Shown: in pieces, positions 1 to 8,076 of the stretch | How positions within the stretch are numbered: the stretch's first letter is position 1 | Layout: each line of letters opens with the position of its first letter | IMG/VR virus record: IMGVR_UViG_3300027857_000001 | Location: 62,001 to 126,000 of that record | Reading direction: 5' to 3' (one strand) | Origin: a virus | Length of the DNA: 64,000 nt | Notes under the pieces: generated by a model | The model's database searches: none | What the model was told of the DNA's origin: nothing | The model's input: the letters and a program-made list of their open reading frames with translations, nothing else | Position numbers and translations under genes: made by a program

Positions 1-288
1 CGGGTTCGCGGCGGCGATCATCGCGCCGGCTGTCAGCGACGCGACGGTCCCGGCAACGCAGGCCGGTTCCGCCCACTCCAGCGGGGAAAGCTCGGCGAGG
101 CGCTGATAGTACCGGTTGACCCTCAGCGCGCCAGGATCGGCGGCGGCGACGTCCGGCTCGATCAGCCAGGTGAACTCCGAATCCTCGCGACCCGTGCTGT
201 CGTCCCGGATGATGACGGCGATCTCCCACAGGTCGTGGCGAGCCGGATCGGTCCCGGTGGTTTCACAGTCGGTGAAGGCGAGTCTCAC
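1..288 (-). CDS. DnaQ-like 3'-5' exonuclease, partial (C-terminus off the window)
   Basis: Reads from a GTG at 288 leftwards off the window edge, so only about 96 N-terminal residues are present. The opening segment FTDCETTGTDP has the D-x-E (Asp7, Glu9) and TTG of the Exo I motif of DEDD exonucleases, followed by the usual WEIAVI strand. Family members remove nucleotides from 3' ends in proofreading or repair. Phage early regions often carry a free-standing copy. The start overlaps the stop of the upstream gene as GTGA, so it is probably translated by coupling. The other DEDD residues lie outside the window. Confidence 0.75.
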   Translation of the reverse strand, partial: MRLAFTDCETTGTDPARHDLWEIAVIIRDDSTGREDSEFTWLIEPDVAAADPGALRVNRYYQRLAELSPLEWAEPACVAGTVASLTAGAMIAAANP

Positions 289-761
289 GCCGGGGCCTCC
301 TTGCGGAAACGGCCACTGATCTCGTCGCGGGACCGGCCGTCGCCCGGGTCGGCACCGACGCGGCTGGAGGGGATCGCGGCAGCGCCGCCGGTCCTGCGCG
401 AGGCCAGGAACGCCCGCACCTCGCCGGCACGGAACTCCCACCGGCCGGACGCCGTCCTGGACGCGGCGAGCTTCCCGTCGCTCGCCCACCGCTGAGCAGT
501 CGACACATCAACCCCCGCGAAGCGCGCCACCTGACGGCTCGTGAGCGTAACGTCACCGTCCGGGCAGACGGCGGCGGCACGCGGGACGGCCGTCCCGCCG
601 AGGAGCGCGTTCACCTCACCGGCCCGGTACCGCCGGTGTCCTCCGGGGGTGCGGAAGCTGGCGATCTTGCCCCTGTCCGCCCACCGCGTCACGGTCTTCG
701 GATCGACCCGGAACAGGCGGGCGACCTCGCCGGGCGTGTAGGCCTCATCGCTATCGTTCAT
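285..761 (-). CDS. tandem helix-turn-helix protein (BldC/MerR-like)
   Basis: 158 residues from an ATG with a good ribosome site (GGAGG, 7 nt upstream). It holds two similar winged-helix modules: residues about 7-50 (YTPGEVARLFRVDPKTVTRW, then a GGHRRYR wing) and about 65-115 (LTSRQVARFAGVDVSTAQRW). BldC-like proteins bind DNA direct repeats, while excisionases and MerR proteins share the fold. A duplicated module in one chain suggests binding of tandem half-sites. It could be a regulator or an accessory DNA-bending protein. It is coupled at both ends by 4-nt overlaps inside the early operon. Confidence 0.75.
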   Translation of the reverse strand: MNDSDEAYTPGEVARLFRVDPKTVTRWADRGKIASFRTPGGHRRYRAGEVNALLGGTAVPRAAAVCPDGDVTLTSRQVARFAGVDVSTAQRWASDGKLAASRTASGRWEFRAGEVRAFLASRRTGGAAAIPSSRVGADPGDGRSRDEISGRFRKEAPA

Positions 762-946
762 GCAGCGCCTCCGGGTCTTCCCCTCCAGCGCCGAATCAGC
801 GCGCAGTGGATGATGCAGTACCTGTCGGGCCGGATCAGCGTCCAGAACCTCAGCGACGGCGGGCACCGGTAGTCAGGCGGCTCCCACCCGCAAGTGCAGG
901 CGTGAGTCGAGGTCTCCCGGATGCCGCAGGCAGTGACCAGCGTCAT
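758..946 (-). CDS. small Cys/His-containing protein, unknown
   Basis: 62 residues, no recognised family. It contains several cysteines in the first half (CGIRETSTHACTCGW) that could bind zinc. The start has a GGGAGG ribosome site and overlaps the previous stop (ATGA). Its own stop overlaps the ATG of the tandem-HTH gene. Support is operon position and coupling rather than homology. Confidence 0.5.
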   Translation of the reverse strand: MTLVTACGIRETSTHACTCGWEPPDYRCPPSLRFWTLIRPDRYCIIHCALIRRWRGRPGGAA

Positions 947-1158
947 GGCTGCCTCCCGTCCAGCGGGCCGAACACGATCTCATCGCCGAAGTTCGTGTAC
1001 CAGCGCGGGCGGAGCCGGCGCTGCGGCCGGCGGCCAGCGGACGAGACCGGCCGGGTGTCAGGCTCGCCGTGATGTTCCCTTGCTGCGGATTCCCAGAGCA
1101 GGTCCGGCGGCGTGGCGTCGGGACGCGGGAGGCGAACGGGGCGCCTGATCAGGCTCAT
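943..1158 (-). CDS. small basic protein, unknown
   Basis: 71 residues, arginine- and proline-rich in the first 50 and ending in a more ordered segment (RWYTNFGDEIVFGPLDG). No family recognised. Both ends overlap neighbours by the 4-nt ATGA pattern that runs through this operon, which is the main reason to accept it. Confidence 0.5.
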   Translation of the reverse strand: MSLIRRPVRLPRPDATPPDLLWESAAREHHGEPDTRPVSSAGRRPQRRLRPRWYTNFGDEIVFGPLDGRQP

Positions 1159-1385
1159 CGCCGGTCATCCTCGCCGGAGTCCCTGACCGTCGCGCACTCA
1201 TGGCCCCACGCCCACTGCACCAGGTCGCCGAGCAAGGCCGTCATGTCAGCGCCGCCGTCGCGGCGGAAGGTGAACGGGCCGCTGGCCTCCCCGCATGCAC
1301 AGGTGACCTTCACGGGCTGGGTGAACTCCTGGGACTCGTCGTCGAGCCCTGCGACGCGGAAGCCGGCCAGGGCGCTGAACCTCAC
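1155..1385 (-). CDS. small protein with CxC motif, unknown
   Basis: 76 residues. The central VTCACGEASGPFTFRRDGG looks like a beta-hairpin with a CxC pair, followed by an amphipathic helix. No family is assigned. It is translationally coupled upstream to the HNH nuclease gene and downstream to the next small gene by 4-nt overlaps. Confidence 0.55.
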   Translation of the reverse strand: MRFSALAGFRVAGLDDESQEFTQPVKVTCACGEASGPFTFRRDGGADMTALLGDLVQWAWGHECATVRDSGEDDRR

Positions 1386-1888
1386 GGCGCGCCTGCCTTC
1401 AGCGCCTGGATCGTCGCGGCTGCTGCTTCTGGATGCCGAGGAGGCTCCGTCGTGTAGCCGCCGTACCTGTCAAGCCGCAACGTCGCGCTGACGATGAGCA
1501 CGGAGACCTCTGCCGGTTTGTCGCTGCCGCGGACGAGCCAGCCGGCGTCGCGGGCATCCGCTGGATGGGCATGCACCCATCCGTGACACCCGGTAGTCCC
1601 GGTCCCGCAGAGTGTAAGGAGGTTCTGGAGCTCGTTCCGGCCGCTCTGGCTGCGCCGCTTGCGGTGATGGATGCTGTACGCCCTGTCCGTGATGTCGGCG
1701 CCGCAGCGGACGCACGCGTAACCGTCACGTTCCAGCACGGTCAGGCGCATCTTCGCGTCGGGCCCGGGGTCACGGCTGCGGCGGAGCGGGATTACCGGGA
1801 TGCCTGCATCTGGCGGAGCGGACTTCCGCCACGGTGAGCGCTTCAGCCCCGCACTGCGGTTCAGGGTGCTGTTCCAGATCCGGGCCAT
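1382..1888 (-). CDS. HNH endonuclease
   Basis: 168 residues, starting at an ATG that overlaps the previous stop by one base (TGATG). The HNH core is clear: CVRC at 59-62, an HH pair at 74-75, Asn86, and CxxxxxxCH near 94-102 followed by WVH. The two Cys pairs probably bind a structural zinc, and the histidines and Asn form the metal-dependent nicking centre. In a phage early region it may act in packaging, recombination or as a free-standing homing nuclease. Position in the early operon away from the terminase argues against a packaging role, but this is not settled. The long upstream extension of the frame is not needed. Confidence 0.8.
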   Translation of the reverse strand: MARIWNSTLNRSAGLKRSPWRKSAPPDAGIPVIPLRRSRDPGPDAKMRLTVLERDGYACVRCGADITDRAYSIHHRKRRSQSGRNELQNLLTLCGTGTTGCHGWVHAHPADARDAGWLVRGSDKPAEVSVLIVSATLRLDRYGGYTTEPPRHPEAAAATIQALKAGAP

Positions 1889-2055
1889 CAGGTCGCCACC
1901 CCTAGCTCGATAGCAACCTCGTGCATGCACCAGATGACCCGTGACCCGGACGGGCACGTCCAGGCGTGCCAGGACGTGCAGTAGTGCCCGTCGTATGAAG
2001 CGCCGAACGAGGCGGCCAGCACCTGCGCGGGGCCCGGCTGGCACCGGTCATTCAT
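1888..2055 (-). CDS. small Cys-rich protein, unknown
   Basis: 55 residues starting at ATG 2055, preceded by GGGAGG, and overlapping the upstream gene by 8 nt. It has cysteines in HYCTSWHAWTCPSG and WCMHE, compatible with a small zinc-binding fold. No family recognised. Confidence 0.5.
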   Translation of the reverse strand: MNDRCQPGPAQVLAASFGASYDGHYCTSWHAWTCPSGSRVIWCMHEVAIELGVAT

Positions 2056-2536
2056 CGCGGCCGCCTCCCAGCCGGACTCCGGCGCGCAGCAGGCAGGCCG
2101 CGAGCCCCGTCGTGTCCCCGCTGACACGCTCCGACGCGTCGATCAGCGCGGCCAGCGTCCTGACCCGGCCAGCGTCGGGCTCGGCACCAGCCTCGTCAGC
2201 CTTGATCGCGATGACTGCGGCGAGCACCCTGGCGACGGGCGGCTCCAGATCCAGACGCTCCCCGTCTGCCCGGAGCCGGACCTTCCCGGCGTGCACGGCT
2301 ACGGCGAGCCGGACTCCCTCCCAGATCCCGTCCGCGATCTCCGGGCGCGGCAGCATGACCGGGGCCGGGTACCCGGCCGCTTCCCACAGCGCCGAGGTGA
2401 TGGCCGGGAACTCGGCCGCCCCGGCTGCGAGCGCGGCACTGCCGCCTGAGTCGCTGACCTCCAGGATCGCGCAGCCCGGCGCGCCCGGCTCCACCCGCAG
2501 CTCAGTGCCGTCGTCGTCAGACAGCGTATATGTCAC
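2048..2536 (-). CDS. hypothetical protein, early operon
   Basis: 162 residues from GTG 2536, which overlaps the previous stop as GTGA. The N-terminal third is acidic and beta-rich (VTYTLSDDDGTELRVEPG). The rest is mostly alanine-rich helix. No catalytic motif or known family seen. Confidence 0.6.
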   Translation of the reverse strand: MTYTLSDDDGTELRVEPGAPGCAILEVSDSGGSAALAAGAAEFPAITSALWEAAGYPAPVMLPRPEIADGIWEGVRLAVAVHAGKVRLRADGERLDLEPPVARVLAAVIAIKADEAGAEPDAGRVRTLAALIDASERVSGDTTGLAACLLRAGVRLGGGRDE

Positions 2537-2751
2537 GTCGTTCCCCAGTTCTTCGGCTGCCGCTCGAACGGCAGCTCGTCGGTGGCGCGGGTCACCTGCC
2601 TGGCCGCGACCCGCACGGCGTCGTGCGCCTCGCTGACGGCCAGGGCGGACGAGTGCTCGTCCGACAGGCTCAGTTCGGCTACCCTCAGTGCGGCCATCGC
2701 CCGCTCGAGAGCATGGAACGCGCACACGTCGTCCATCAGTGCCTGGCTCAT
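2533..2751 (-). CDS. small helical protein, unknown
   Basis: 72 residues from ATG 2751, overlapping the directionality-factor stop as ATGA. Almost entirely amphipathic helix (FHALERAMAALRVAELSL and following). A DNA- or protein-binding helical hairpin is possible, but no function is recognised. Confidence 0.55.
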   Translation of the reverse strand: MSQALMDDVCAFHALERAMAALRVAELSLSDEHSSALAVSEAHDAVRVAARQVTRATDELPFERQPKNWGTT

Positions 2752-3770
2752 GACTCGTTCTCCGATGCAGCGAGAACGCGGAGCAGGTCGTTCAGGTACC
2801 CGTCCAGTTCCTCCCAGGCGTCGTCGACTTCCACCAGGTCCTGGCCGCACCGGCTCACGGCGGCGAGCTTCATCAGCTCCTTGATGCCGCTCCTGGTCAC
2901 GGTGGTCTTCGCGCGGTCGGCGATCTCCTGCGCGGTGACCTGCCCGGCCCCGGGTGCCGCCTGCGTGGCCGGACACGCCTGGCCGGCATCCGGCGGCACC
3001 GGGCCAGCCGTGATCGCACGGTGCCGGCCGCCGGCTGCCGGCGGCAGCTGGTCGGCGAGCGACCGCCCCGCGATCTGCCCGGTCGCGATGGCCCGCACTG
3101 AGTCGTCCACGCGGATTGCGGGCACGTTGTACTGGCGCAGCATCCCGTCCACCCGGGACTCCCGGTATTCCAGCGCCAGCGTCGCGGCCAGGTACTGTCC
3201 GGCGGCGCGGGCACGCTCGAGCAGGAGGGCCTTGTCGATGATCTCGGCCGCAGCGTTCTCGCTCTTGGACAGCAGGCGCCACACCCCGAAGTCGCCGACG
3301 TCGACGAGGCTGACATTGATCCACGTGTACGGGTAGCAGCCCTGCGGGGTCTTCAGCGCCGCCCGGCGGCGGCGCTCCTTGATCGCCTGCCAGAGCGATT
3401 CCTCATCGCCCGGTATGGCGGGCTGCGGGCACTGGCACGGGCCGTGCTGAGGCTGGGTGGTGGTCATCCCGTCGCAGACCATCGTGGGACCGCCGCCGGA
3501 CCAGCGCATGAACGCCTGGCTGATCACCAGCCGGCCCGGAGGGAGCGCGATGGTGATCTCGCGGAGCCTGGTGTACACCTCCCACTCCTGGCGCCACGGC
3601 CGGGGCTGGCTGCCGTCGTACAGCTCGGCGATCTCGGCTGCGCGCTTCGGTGACGGGCTGGTGAACCGGAACCCGTCGAGCCGGTGCGGGTGGCCCTGGT
3701 CGTCCTTGTCGCCGGTCCTGATCCGGCCGACCACGTAGTTCCGTGCCTGGATTCCCGTGAGGATCGGCAT
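2748..3770 (-). CDS. Gp3-like recombination directionality factor
   Basis: 340 residues from ATG 3770. The N-terminal region matches what I know of the phiC31 Gp3-like family: GRIRTGD near 15-21, RFTSPS near 35-40, RPWRQEWEVYT near 57-67, then WSGGG at 90-94 and MVCDG. Gp3 binds a large serine integrase and switches it from attP x attB integration to attL x attR excision. If the assignment holds, the element encodes a serine integrase outside this window. The C-terminal 130 residues are more divergent and helical. It overlaps the exonuclease stop by one base. Homologues of this family also occur outside phages with no proven role, so activity is inferred. Confidence 0.65.
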   Translation of the reverse strand: MPILTGIQARNYVVGRIRTGDKDDQGHPHRLDGFRFTSPSPKRAAEIAELYDGSQPRPWRQEWEVYTRLREITIALPPGRLVISQAFMRWSGGGPTMVCDGMTTTQPQHGPCQCPQPAIPGDEESLWQAIKERRRRAALKTPQGCYPYTWINVSLVDVGDFGVWRLLSKSENAAAEIIDKALLLERARAAGQYLAATLALEYRESRVDGMLRQYNVPAIRVDDSVRAIATGQIAGRSLADQLPPAAGGRHRAITAGPVPPDAGQACPATQAAPGAGQVTAQEIADRAKTTVTRSGIKELMKLAAVSRCGQDLVEVDDAWEELDGYLNDLLRVLAASENES

Positions 3771-4930
3771 CACGCAGCCTCCTGTTCGCGCTGCGCCTTG
3801 ACCGGCAGTTCCTCGCCCTTGAGGGACAGCCCGTGGTCGGCGAGCATCTGCCGGATGGCGCCGAGCAGCTTGCCGCCGATGCCCTTGACCTTCAGGCAGT
3901 CCCCGGCGTCCATCGCCGCGAGCTGCTCCAGGTCCTCGATCCCGGCCTTGACCAGCGGGGACAGTGCCCGGCCGTAGCCCTCGCCGTCGAGGTCCGCGAT
4001 GCGCGGCTGCTGGATGGTGCCGTCGGCGCGCAGCGGGTAGCAGACCTTGCCGGGCTTGGCGTTCTCGGCCTTGCGGCCCTGGAAGATCTCCACGTCGCGG
4101 CGGAACCTGTTCCACGCTTTCGCGTCGTCGGCTCCGGAGATGAGGTGGAACCGGTAGCCGCGCGGGTGCTCGGGCCGCAGGTGCAGCACCGCCCCGGCGT
4201 CGGTGGCGGGCATCGGGACGAGGTCCCCGAAGCCGGCCGGGTCGGCCTCAGACGCGTGCCGGTAGGCGGCGATCTGCTCCCGCCATGTCTTGTCGGGATT
4301 CTTGCCGGTCTTCACGTCGCCGCAGACGGTCACGCCGGGGCCGGGGATGAACCGGCCGGCCGGGCCAATGGCCAGCCCTGGCAGGAACACGATCTTGTCC
4401 AGCGTCCCGGCGACGCCGAGCGGGTAGTTGAACACCGTCATCTCGGCGGCAAGGAAGTGTGGCCCGTAGTCGGCTACCCAGTTCAGGAAGCCCTCGATCA
4501 TCCAGTCCGCGACGACCTCGACCGGGTCTTCGTCGTACTCCTGGCCGGCGAGGTGGCCCGGCAGTTCCGGCAGCACGAGGTCAGACCCGTGCCCTTCCGG
4601 GGACGCCTGCCACAAGACCAGCGCCTCGACCACGTGATGCACGTACGAGCCGACGTCGCGCTTGAGATCGCGGACCTTCTCGGCCCGGCCCTTGGCGAGG
4701 TCGACGGCTGCCTGCCGCCCGCTGGCCCTGGCGGCCACGGACATCGCCCGGCCGCTCAGCACTGCCTCCAGCAGGCCGAGATTGTCCACGGCGCACTCGG
4801 CGGCGAGCCGGGCCGCCCAGGGCACCAGGTACCGCTGCTTGCCGTCCGTTGCGTCCAGGATGGTCGTGACGCGAGTCAGGTTCTCGCCTGTCGGCGGGTA
4901 GATGTACGTGTCAGATTCATTGCGGCTCAC
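3770..4930 (-). CDS. PD-(D/E)XK exonuclease (RecB/Cas4-type)
   Basis: 386 residues from GTG 4930 (GTGA overlap upstream). A PD-(D/E)XK nuclease core is visible: AGTLDK with Asp178, GDVKTGK with Asp205 and Lys207, then a helix with the conserved Gln (EQIAAYRHA). The C-terminal 60 residues (LEQLAAMDAGDCLKVKGIGG) resemble a helix-hairpin-helix DNA-binding segment. Phage relatives degrade DNA ends in recombination or host takeover. It sits directly upstream of the directionality factor and in the same operon as DnaQ-like and HNH nucleases, which suggests a DNA recombination cassette. Confidence 0.7.
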   Translation of the reverse strand: MSRNESDTYIYPPTGENLTRVTTILDATDGKQRYLVPWAARLAAECAVDNLGLLEAVLSGRAMSVAARASGRQAAVDLAKGRAEKVRDLKRDVGSYVHHVVEALVLWQASPEGHGSDLVLPELPGHLAGQEYDEDPVEVVADWMIEGFLNWVADYGPHFLAAEMTVFNYPLGVAGTLDKIVFLPGLAIGPAGRFIPGPGVTVCGDVKTGKNPDKTWREQIAAYRHASEADPAGFGDLVPMPATDAGAVLHLRPEHPRGYRFHLISGADDAKAWNRFRRDVEIFQGRKAENAKPGKVCYPLRADGTIQQPRIADLDGEGYGRALSPLVKAGIEDLEQLAAMDAGDCLKVKGIGGKLLGAIRQMLADHGLSLKGEELPVKAQREQEAA

Positions 4931-5250
4931 TCCGCCGCCTCCGTCCCGGTCCGCGCCTGGTACTCGGAGAACAGCCGCCCGGCAGCGGCGGCAGCGTCGG
5001 TCATCTTCTGCTGCGCCATCCTGACCGCCATGTCCTGCGGGTCGCCGCCGAGCATGAACAGGCCCGGGTCGTACTGCTCCCACGCCATCTCGCCGGAGAC
5101 GAGAAGCCTGTACTCCTCACAGGCGTCGGCAAGGACGTTGCGGCGTTCGGTCAGGACCGCCAGGGCCTCCGTTGCGGTGTGGAGCACGCGGCGCGCCACG
5201 TCGGCGGGCGCGGGGGCCTGCGGACGGGCGCTGACGGCGGCGGCGCTCAT
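4927..5250 (-). CDS. helical hypothetical protein
   Basis: 107 residues. ATG 5250 overlaps the preceding stop (ATGA). Mostly alpha-helical (VLHTATEALAVLTERRNVLA; MAVRMAQQKMTDAAAAAGRL). No motif recognised. Position beside the exonuclease may hint at a recombination accessory role, but nothing in the sequence proves it. Confidence 0.55.
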   Translation of the reverse strand: MSAAAVSARPQAPAPADVARRVLHTATEALAVLTERRNVLADACEEYRLLVSGEMAWEQYDPGLFMLGGDPQDMAVRMAQQKMTDAAAAAGRLFSEYQARTGTEAAE

Positions 5251-5951
5251 GCGGATATCCACCTGTCATCCTCGGCAGATTCCCCGGCATGCTCGCTGCC
5301 AGTGCCGCGCGGCTCCGGATCCTCGCCCTGGACCGGGTCCGGCTCGGCGTCCGCCGCGACGGGAACGGTCGTGGCCAGGAGGTCGGCCCTGGCTGCCCCG
5401 AAGGCGGCGATCGCCGCGTCGAGCCACGCAAGGTCCCCCTCGGCGAGGAACTCGTCCGTGTCGTCGGTGCCGAGAGACACGCCCGCGACGACGCCTGCGC
5501 CGCCGGCGAGCCGCAACCCGACATATACGGGCGTGCCGGCGAGCTGCTCCTCCCGCCAGTACACGCCACCGCGGTACGCCCGCAGCAGCGCGACCGGTGC
5601 TGCGGCCGGCATGGCTGTACCAGGCCCGGCAGGGTCAGGTGCCGCGATGAACGGCCGGTCGTGCGCCGGGACAAGGTCCATGTCGGTGATGCCGGACCAG
5701 TCCTGCGGGTCGCCCGGGAGCGGGCCGGGTGCCGGTGCGGGAGCGCCGTCGTCCCAGGGGGCGCTTCCGGCGCAGACAGCCTCAGGCGGGCGGGCCTGCC
5801 CGCTCTCATGCTGCTGCGTGCGGCCGGACCACGGCCAGCGGAGCCGCAGGACGTGCCTGAGCCGCACCGGGGCGTCCGCGGAGGCTGTGCCTGCAGTGAT
5901 CGTCTCGGCCAGGAAATGCGCGGCAGAGTGCCGGCCGGCGACTGTGCTCAT
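5247..5951 (-). CDS. hypothetical protein, early operon
   Basis: 234 residues from ATG 5951, coupled to the previous gene by ATGA. A proline- and glycine-rich middle precedes a region with alternating strands (VYWREEQLAGTPVYVGLRLA) and an acidic C-terminus. No family recognised and no catalytic pattern seen. Confidence 0.6.
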   Translation of the reverse strand: MSTVAGRHSAAHFLAETITAGTASADAPVRLRHVLRLRWPWSGRTQQHESGQARPPEAVCAGSAPWDDGAPAPAPGPLPGDPQDWSGITDMDLVPAHDRPFIAAPDPAGPGTAMPAAAPVALLRAYRGGVYWREEQLAGTPVYVGLRLAGGAGVVAGVSLGTDDTDEFLAEGDLAWLDAAIAAFGAARADLLATTVPVAADAEPDPVQGEDPEPRGTGSEHAGESAEDDRWISA

Positions 5952-6187
5952 CGTCCCGCTCCCATCCTCGTCATGAAGCGCTGCACGGCCCGGCGCGGGC
6001 ACGATGCGCAGTGGTTGACGTAGACGCGGCCGGCACCGATGGTGGCGGGCACGTGGCAGTGGCTGCAGCGGTAGGGCCGGGCGAGGCGGGCGGCCTCGTC
6101 GCGGCCGACGAGCTTAGCTGCAGCGCTGGTCAGGACCGGGGTAACTGCCGCCGGCGCTCCGCTAGTCATCTGGGGTGACCCGGACAT
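5948..6187 (-). CDS. small zinc-ribbon protein
   Basis: 79 residues. YRCSHC followed by NHCASC gives a CxxC...CxxC zinc ribbon around residues 40-63, with a basic tail. ATG 6187 directly follows the preceding TAA. Likely binds nucleic acid or a partner protein; no named family. Confidence 0.6.
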   Translation of the reverse strand: MSGSPQMTSGAPAAVTPVLTSAAAKLVGRDEAARLARPYRCSHCHVPATIGAGRVYVNHCASCPRRAVQRFMTRMGAGR

Positions 6188-6646
6188 TTACGCGGCCCCC
6201 GTCCCGGCAGCTGCAGGCACGGGCTCGTCGGCAGGCAGGCGGACCCACTCGGTCCCGCCGCCGCACGTGCAGGTGACGTGCTCCTCGGCAACTGCCTCCC
6301 GCCACGCCCTGACCTGTACCTTCAGGCCGCCCGGGAGGGGCGCCTCAAGGACGTAGTAGTAGCCGCTCTCGTCCGGCCTGCCTGTGAAACTGGCGTGCAG
6401 CGCGGCGGCGAGCAGCGTCTCGGCTGCCGCCATGCACCGGCGGGCCTCCGCTCCGGTGCCGGGGATCGTGAACGCGATCCACCCGCCGGCCACGCTGGGC
6501 CGGCCGAGGAGCGGGTGCGGCTCGGCTATGTCCAGGATGCGCCGCACGCCGGCGAACCACGTCGCGCGCTGCTTCTCCCCGGCGGTCATCGCGGCGATGG
6601 CGTCCCGGCGATCCTGCTCAACGGGAGTGAGGCCTTCCGTCTCCAT
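6188..6646 (-). CDS. hypothetical protein, early operon
   Basis: 152 residues. The start is well supported by AAGGAG four bases upstream of ATG 6646. It contains a helical N-terminal half, a beta segment (WIAFTIPGTGAEARRCMAAA) and CTCGGG near the C-terminus. No family recognised. It follows a hairpin and an independent ribosome site, so it may begin a sub-operon. Confidence 0.65.
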   Translation of the reverse strand: METEGLTPVEQDRRDAIAAMTAGEKQRATWFAGVRRILDIAEPHPLLGRPSVAGGWIAFTIPGTGAEARRCMAAAETLLAAALHASFTGRPDESGYYYVLEAPLPGGLKVQVRAWREAVAEEHVTCTCGGGTEWVRLPADEPVPAAAGTGAA

Positions 6647-6724
6647 CGTTCTCCTTCCGTTACCATTCGGGGTGAAGGTCGTTCTCCTTCACCTGGCCCG
6701 GCGGCTATGGACCGCCTGGCCGTC

Positions 6725-6755
6725 AGTGCCTCCGCCTCACGCCGGCGGAGGCACT
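6725..6755. terminator. 12-bp perfect hairpin, possible terminator
   Basis: Perfect 12-bp inverted repeat (6725-6736 and 6744-6755) with a 7-nt loop. It overlaps the stop of the small membrane-protein gene on the minus strand. On the plus strand the stem is followed by CTTTT, so it would terminate plus-strand transcription best. On the minus strand it lacks a U-tract. Confidence 0.6.
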
Positions 6756-6964
6756 CTTTTGCGTTGTGACCGCTGCCACAGCGGTGACCGGCAGGGCGAT
6801 GGCGAGTAGCGGGCGCGCCGCCGGCTGCGGGCCAGGTACTCGGCATCGCTCTCCCCGAACCGGCAGATCTCCCGTCCCCACCAGGCGAGGCCCGCTCCCA
6901 CCAGGACGGTGGCGGCCACGTCAAAGCAGGCACCGAGGGCGAAGGAGCCGAGGGTGGCGATCAC
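6737..6964 (-). CDS. small membrane protein
   Basis: 75 residues from GTG 6964 (GTGA overlap). Residues 3-30 (IATLGSFALGACFDVAATVL and on) form one hydrophobic segment, followed by a basic cytoplasmic-type tail. No family recognised. Confidence 0.5.
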   Translation of the reverse strand: MIATLGSFALGACFDVAATVLVGAGLAWWGREICRFGESDAEYLARSRRRARYSPSPCRSPLWQRSQRKRVPPPA

Positions 6965-7692
6965 GCGGCATCGCCTGGAGCATGGGCCTGGAACACTGGG
7001 CCGGCCGAGCCGGGCAGATGCGACCCCGTGCTCCGCAGGGATGCTCCAGCCTGCGATACGAGCGCCGCATTAGCTTCAGCCCACGTCTTGCTCTCGTCAC
7101 CGCCGACCGCCGCGCTGAGCCGGTCAATGTAGGCGAGCCGTTCGCGGTCTTTCCTCGCCTGGCGGCTCGTCCACTCGGACATGTCGACTGCGTACTTGCG
7201 GAGCTCGGCGATTGTGGACAGCTCGTCCGCGACGGACTCCTTGAAGTACTCGAACAGCTTGAGCTGCCCGCTGGCCCCTTGCCCGATGCGGTCGATCGCC
7301 TCTCCGGCGTCCCGAGCTTCCTCCTCCGGGGTGCGGGGATCGTACGGAGTGGTGTCGGCTCCGAGGGGCAGCTGGACGGGCGGGAATCCGGCTTCACGGA
7401 GCTTGTGCCAGGTCTCGAATCGCGCACGGACGTGCGTGATATGAGCCTCGCTCGGGTACTGCTTGGCCGCCTTGATCCGATGCTGGATCTCGCGCCGGCT
7501 GATCTTGATGCCCTGCCGGCCGGCGGCTGCGATAAGCCCCTCAATGACCCCGTTGCGGAGGTTGCCGCTCCGCGTGGTCTTGGTGCGGTCGACCAGCAGG
7601 CGCCGCGCGTACTCCCAGCGGGCGCGGATGCTGCGGACGTCGGCAGCGGCGATCGCCTTCTCAAGCCGGCCGTAGGCGTCGAAGCTGCTCAT
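6961..7692 (-). CDS. hypothetical helical protein downstream of XRE repressor
   Basis: 243 residues, start overlapping the repressor stop (ATGA). Charged, mostly helical. A segment near 50-75 (IEGLIAAAGRQGIKISRREI) could be a helix-turn-helix, and it continues with a long helix up to an alanine-rich C-terminus. Second gene after the repressor, so a replication or regulatory role is conceivable. I do not recognise the family. Confidence 0.6.
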   Translation of the reverse strand: MSSFDAYGRLEKAIAAADVRSIRARWEYARRLLVDRTKTTRSGNLRNGVIEGLIAAAGRQGIKISRREIQHRIKAAKQYPSEAHITHVRARFETWHKLREAGFPPVQLPLGADTTPYDPRTPEEEARDAGEAIDRIGQGASGQLKLFEYFKESVADELSTIAELRKYAVDMSEWTSRQARKDRERLAYIDRLSAAVGGDESKTWAEANAALVSQAGASLRSTGSHLPGSAGPVFQAHAPGDAA

Positions 7693-7910
7693 AAAGCGGC
7701 CTCGGGCATCAGGTCGTCGATGTCGCAGTCGAGTACTTCTGCGAACTTGTGAAGCGTCTGCACCGAGACCCCTCGCTGCCCGCGCTCGATCAGCGAGATG
7801 AAGCTCTTGTTGAGCCCGGCGCGCGCTGCGAGGGAGGGTCTGTCAAGGCCGGCGCGGATGCGGCGCGCCCTGAGTTTGTCCGGGTCGATGAGGCGCTGGC
7901 TACCACTCAT
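7689..7910 (-). CDS. XRE-family (Cro/CI-like) repressor
   Basis: 73 residues, nearly all helix-turn-helix: RRIRAGLDRPSLAARAGLNK with FISLIERGQRGVSVQTLHKF is the HTH_3 pattern. First gene of the minus-strand early operon and divergent from another XRE-like gene, which fits a lysogeny-type switch. There is no clear ribosome site. A possible -10 (TAGTCT, 7917-7922) lies 12 nt before the ATG, which would fit a leaderless transcript. Confidence 0.85.
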   Translation of the reverse strand: MSGSQRLIDPDKLRARRIRAGLDRPSLAARAGLNKSFISLIERGQRGVSVQTLHKFAEVLDCDIDDLMPEAAL

Positions 7911-8076
7911 AAGGACAGACTATCGATGACTAAAAGCTACACGCAACTGTTGGGTCTAGCCAGTCCGGAGAATTTATGCTTTCGTGACTTAGCGGGAGCG
8001 GAACGGACTAGGAACGCCTGACGTCAGTCGCCTAGAGTCGCCGTTAGTCATCACACAGCAGGGAAGGCTCCCCCGC
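7911..8076. promoter_or_regulatory. divergent switch region with operator-like repeats
   Basis: AT-richer than its surroundings and lying between two divergent XRE-like genes. It contains a perfect 9-bp inverted pair, GATGACTAA (7925-7933) and TTAGTCATC (8044-8052), one copy next to each gene. A direct repeat AGTCGCC occurs at 8026-8032 and 8036-8042. These are candidate operators for one or both regulators. Promoter elements can only be guessed. Confidence 0.6.

Noticed and set aside
3833-5650. 605-codon plus-strand ORF
   Set aside because: Antisense shadow of the exonuclease and its neighbours; high GC leaves long open frames. The minus-strand genes have coupled starts and recognisable domains.
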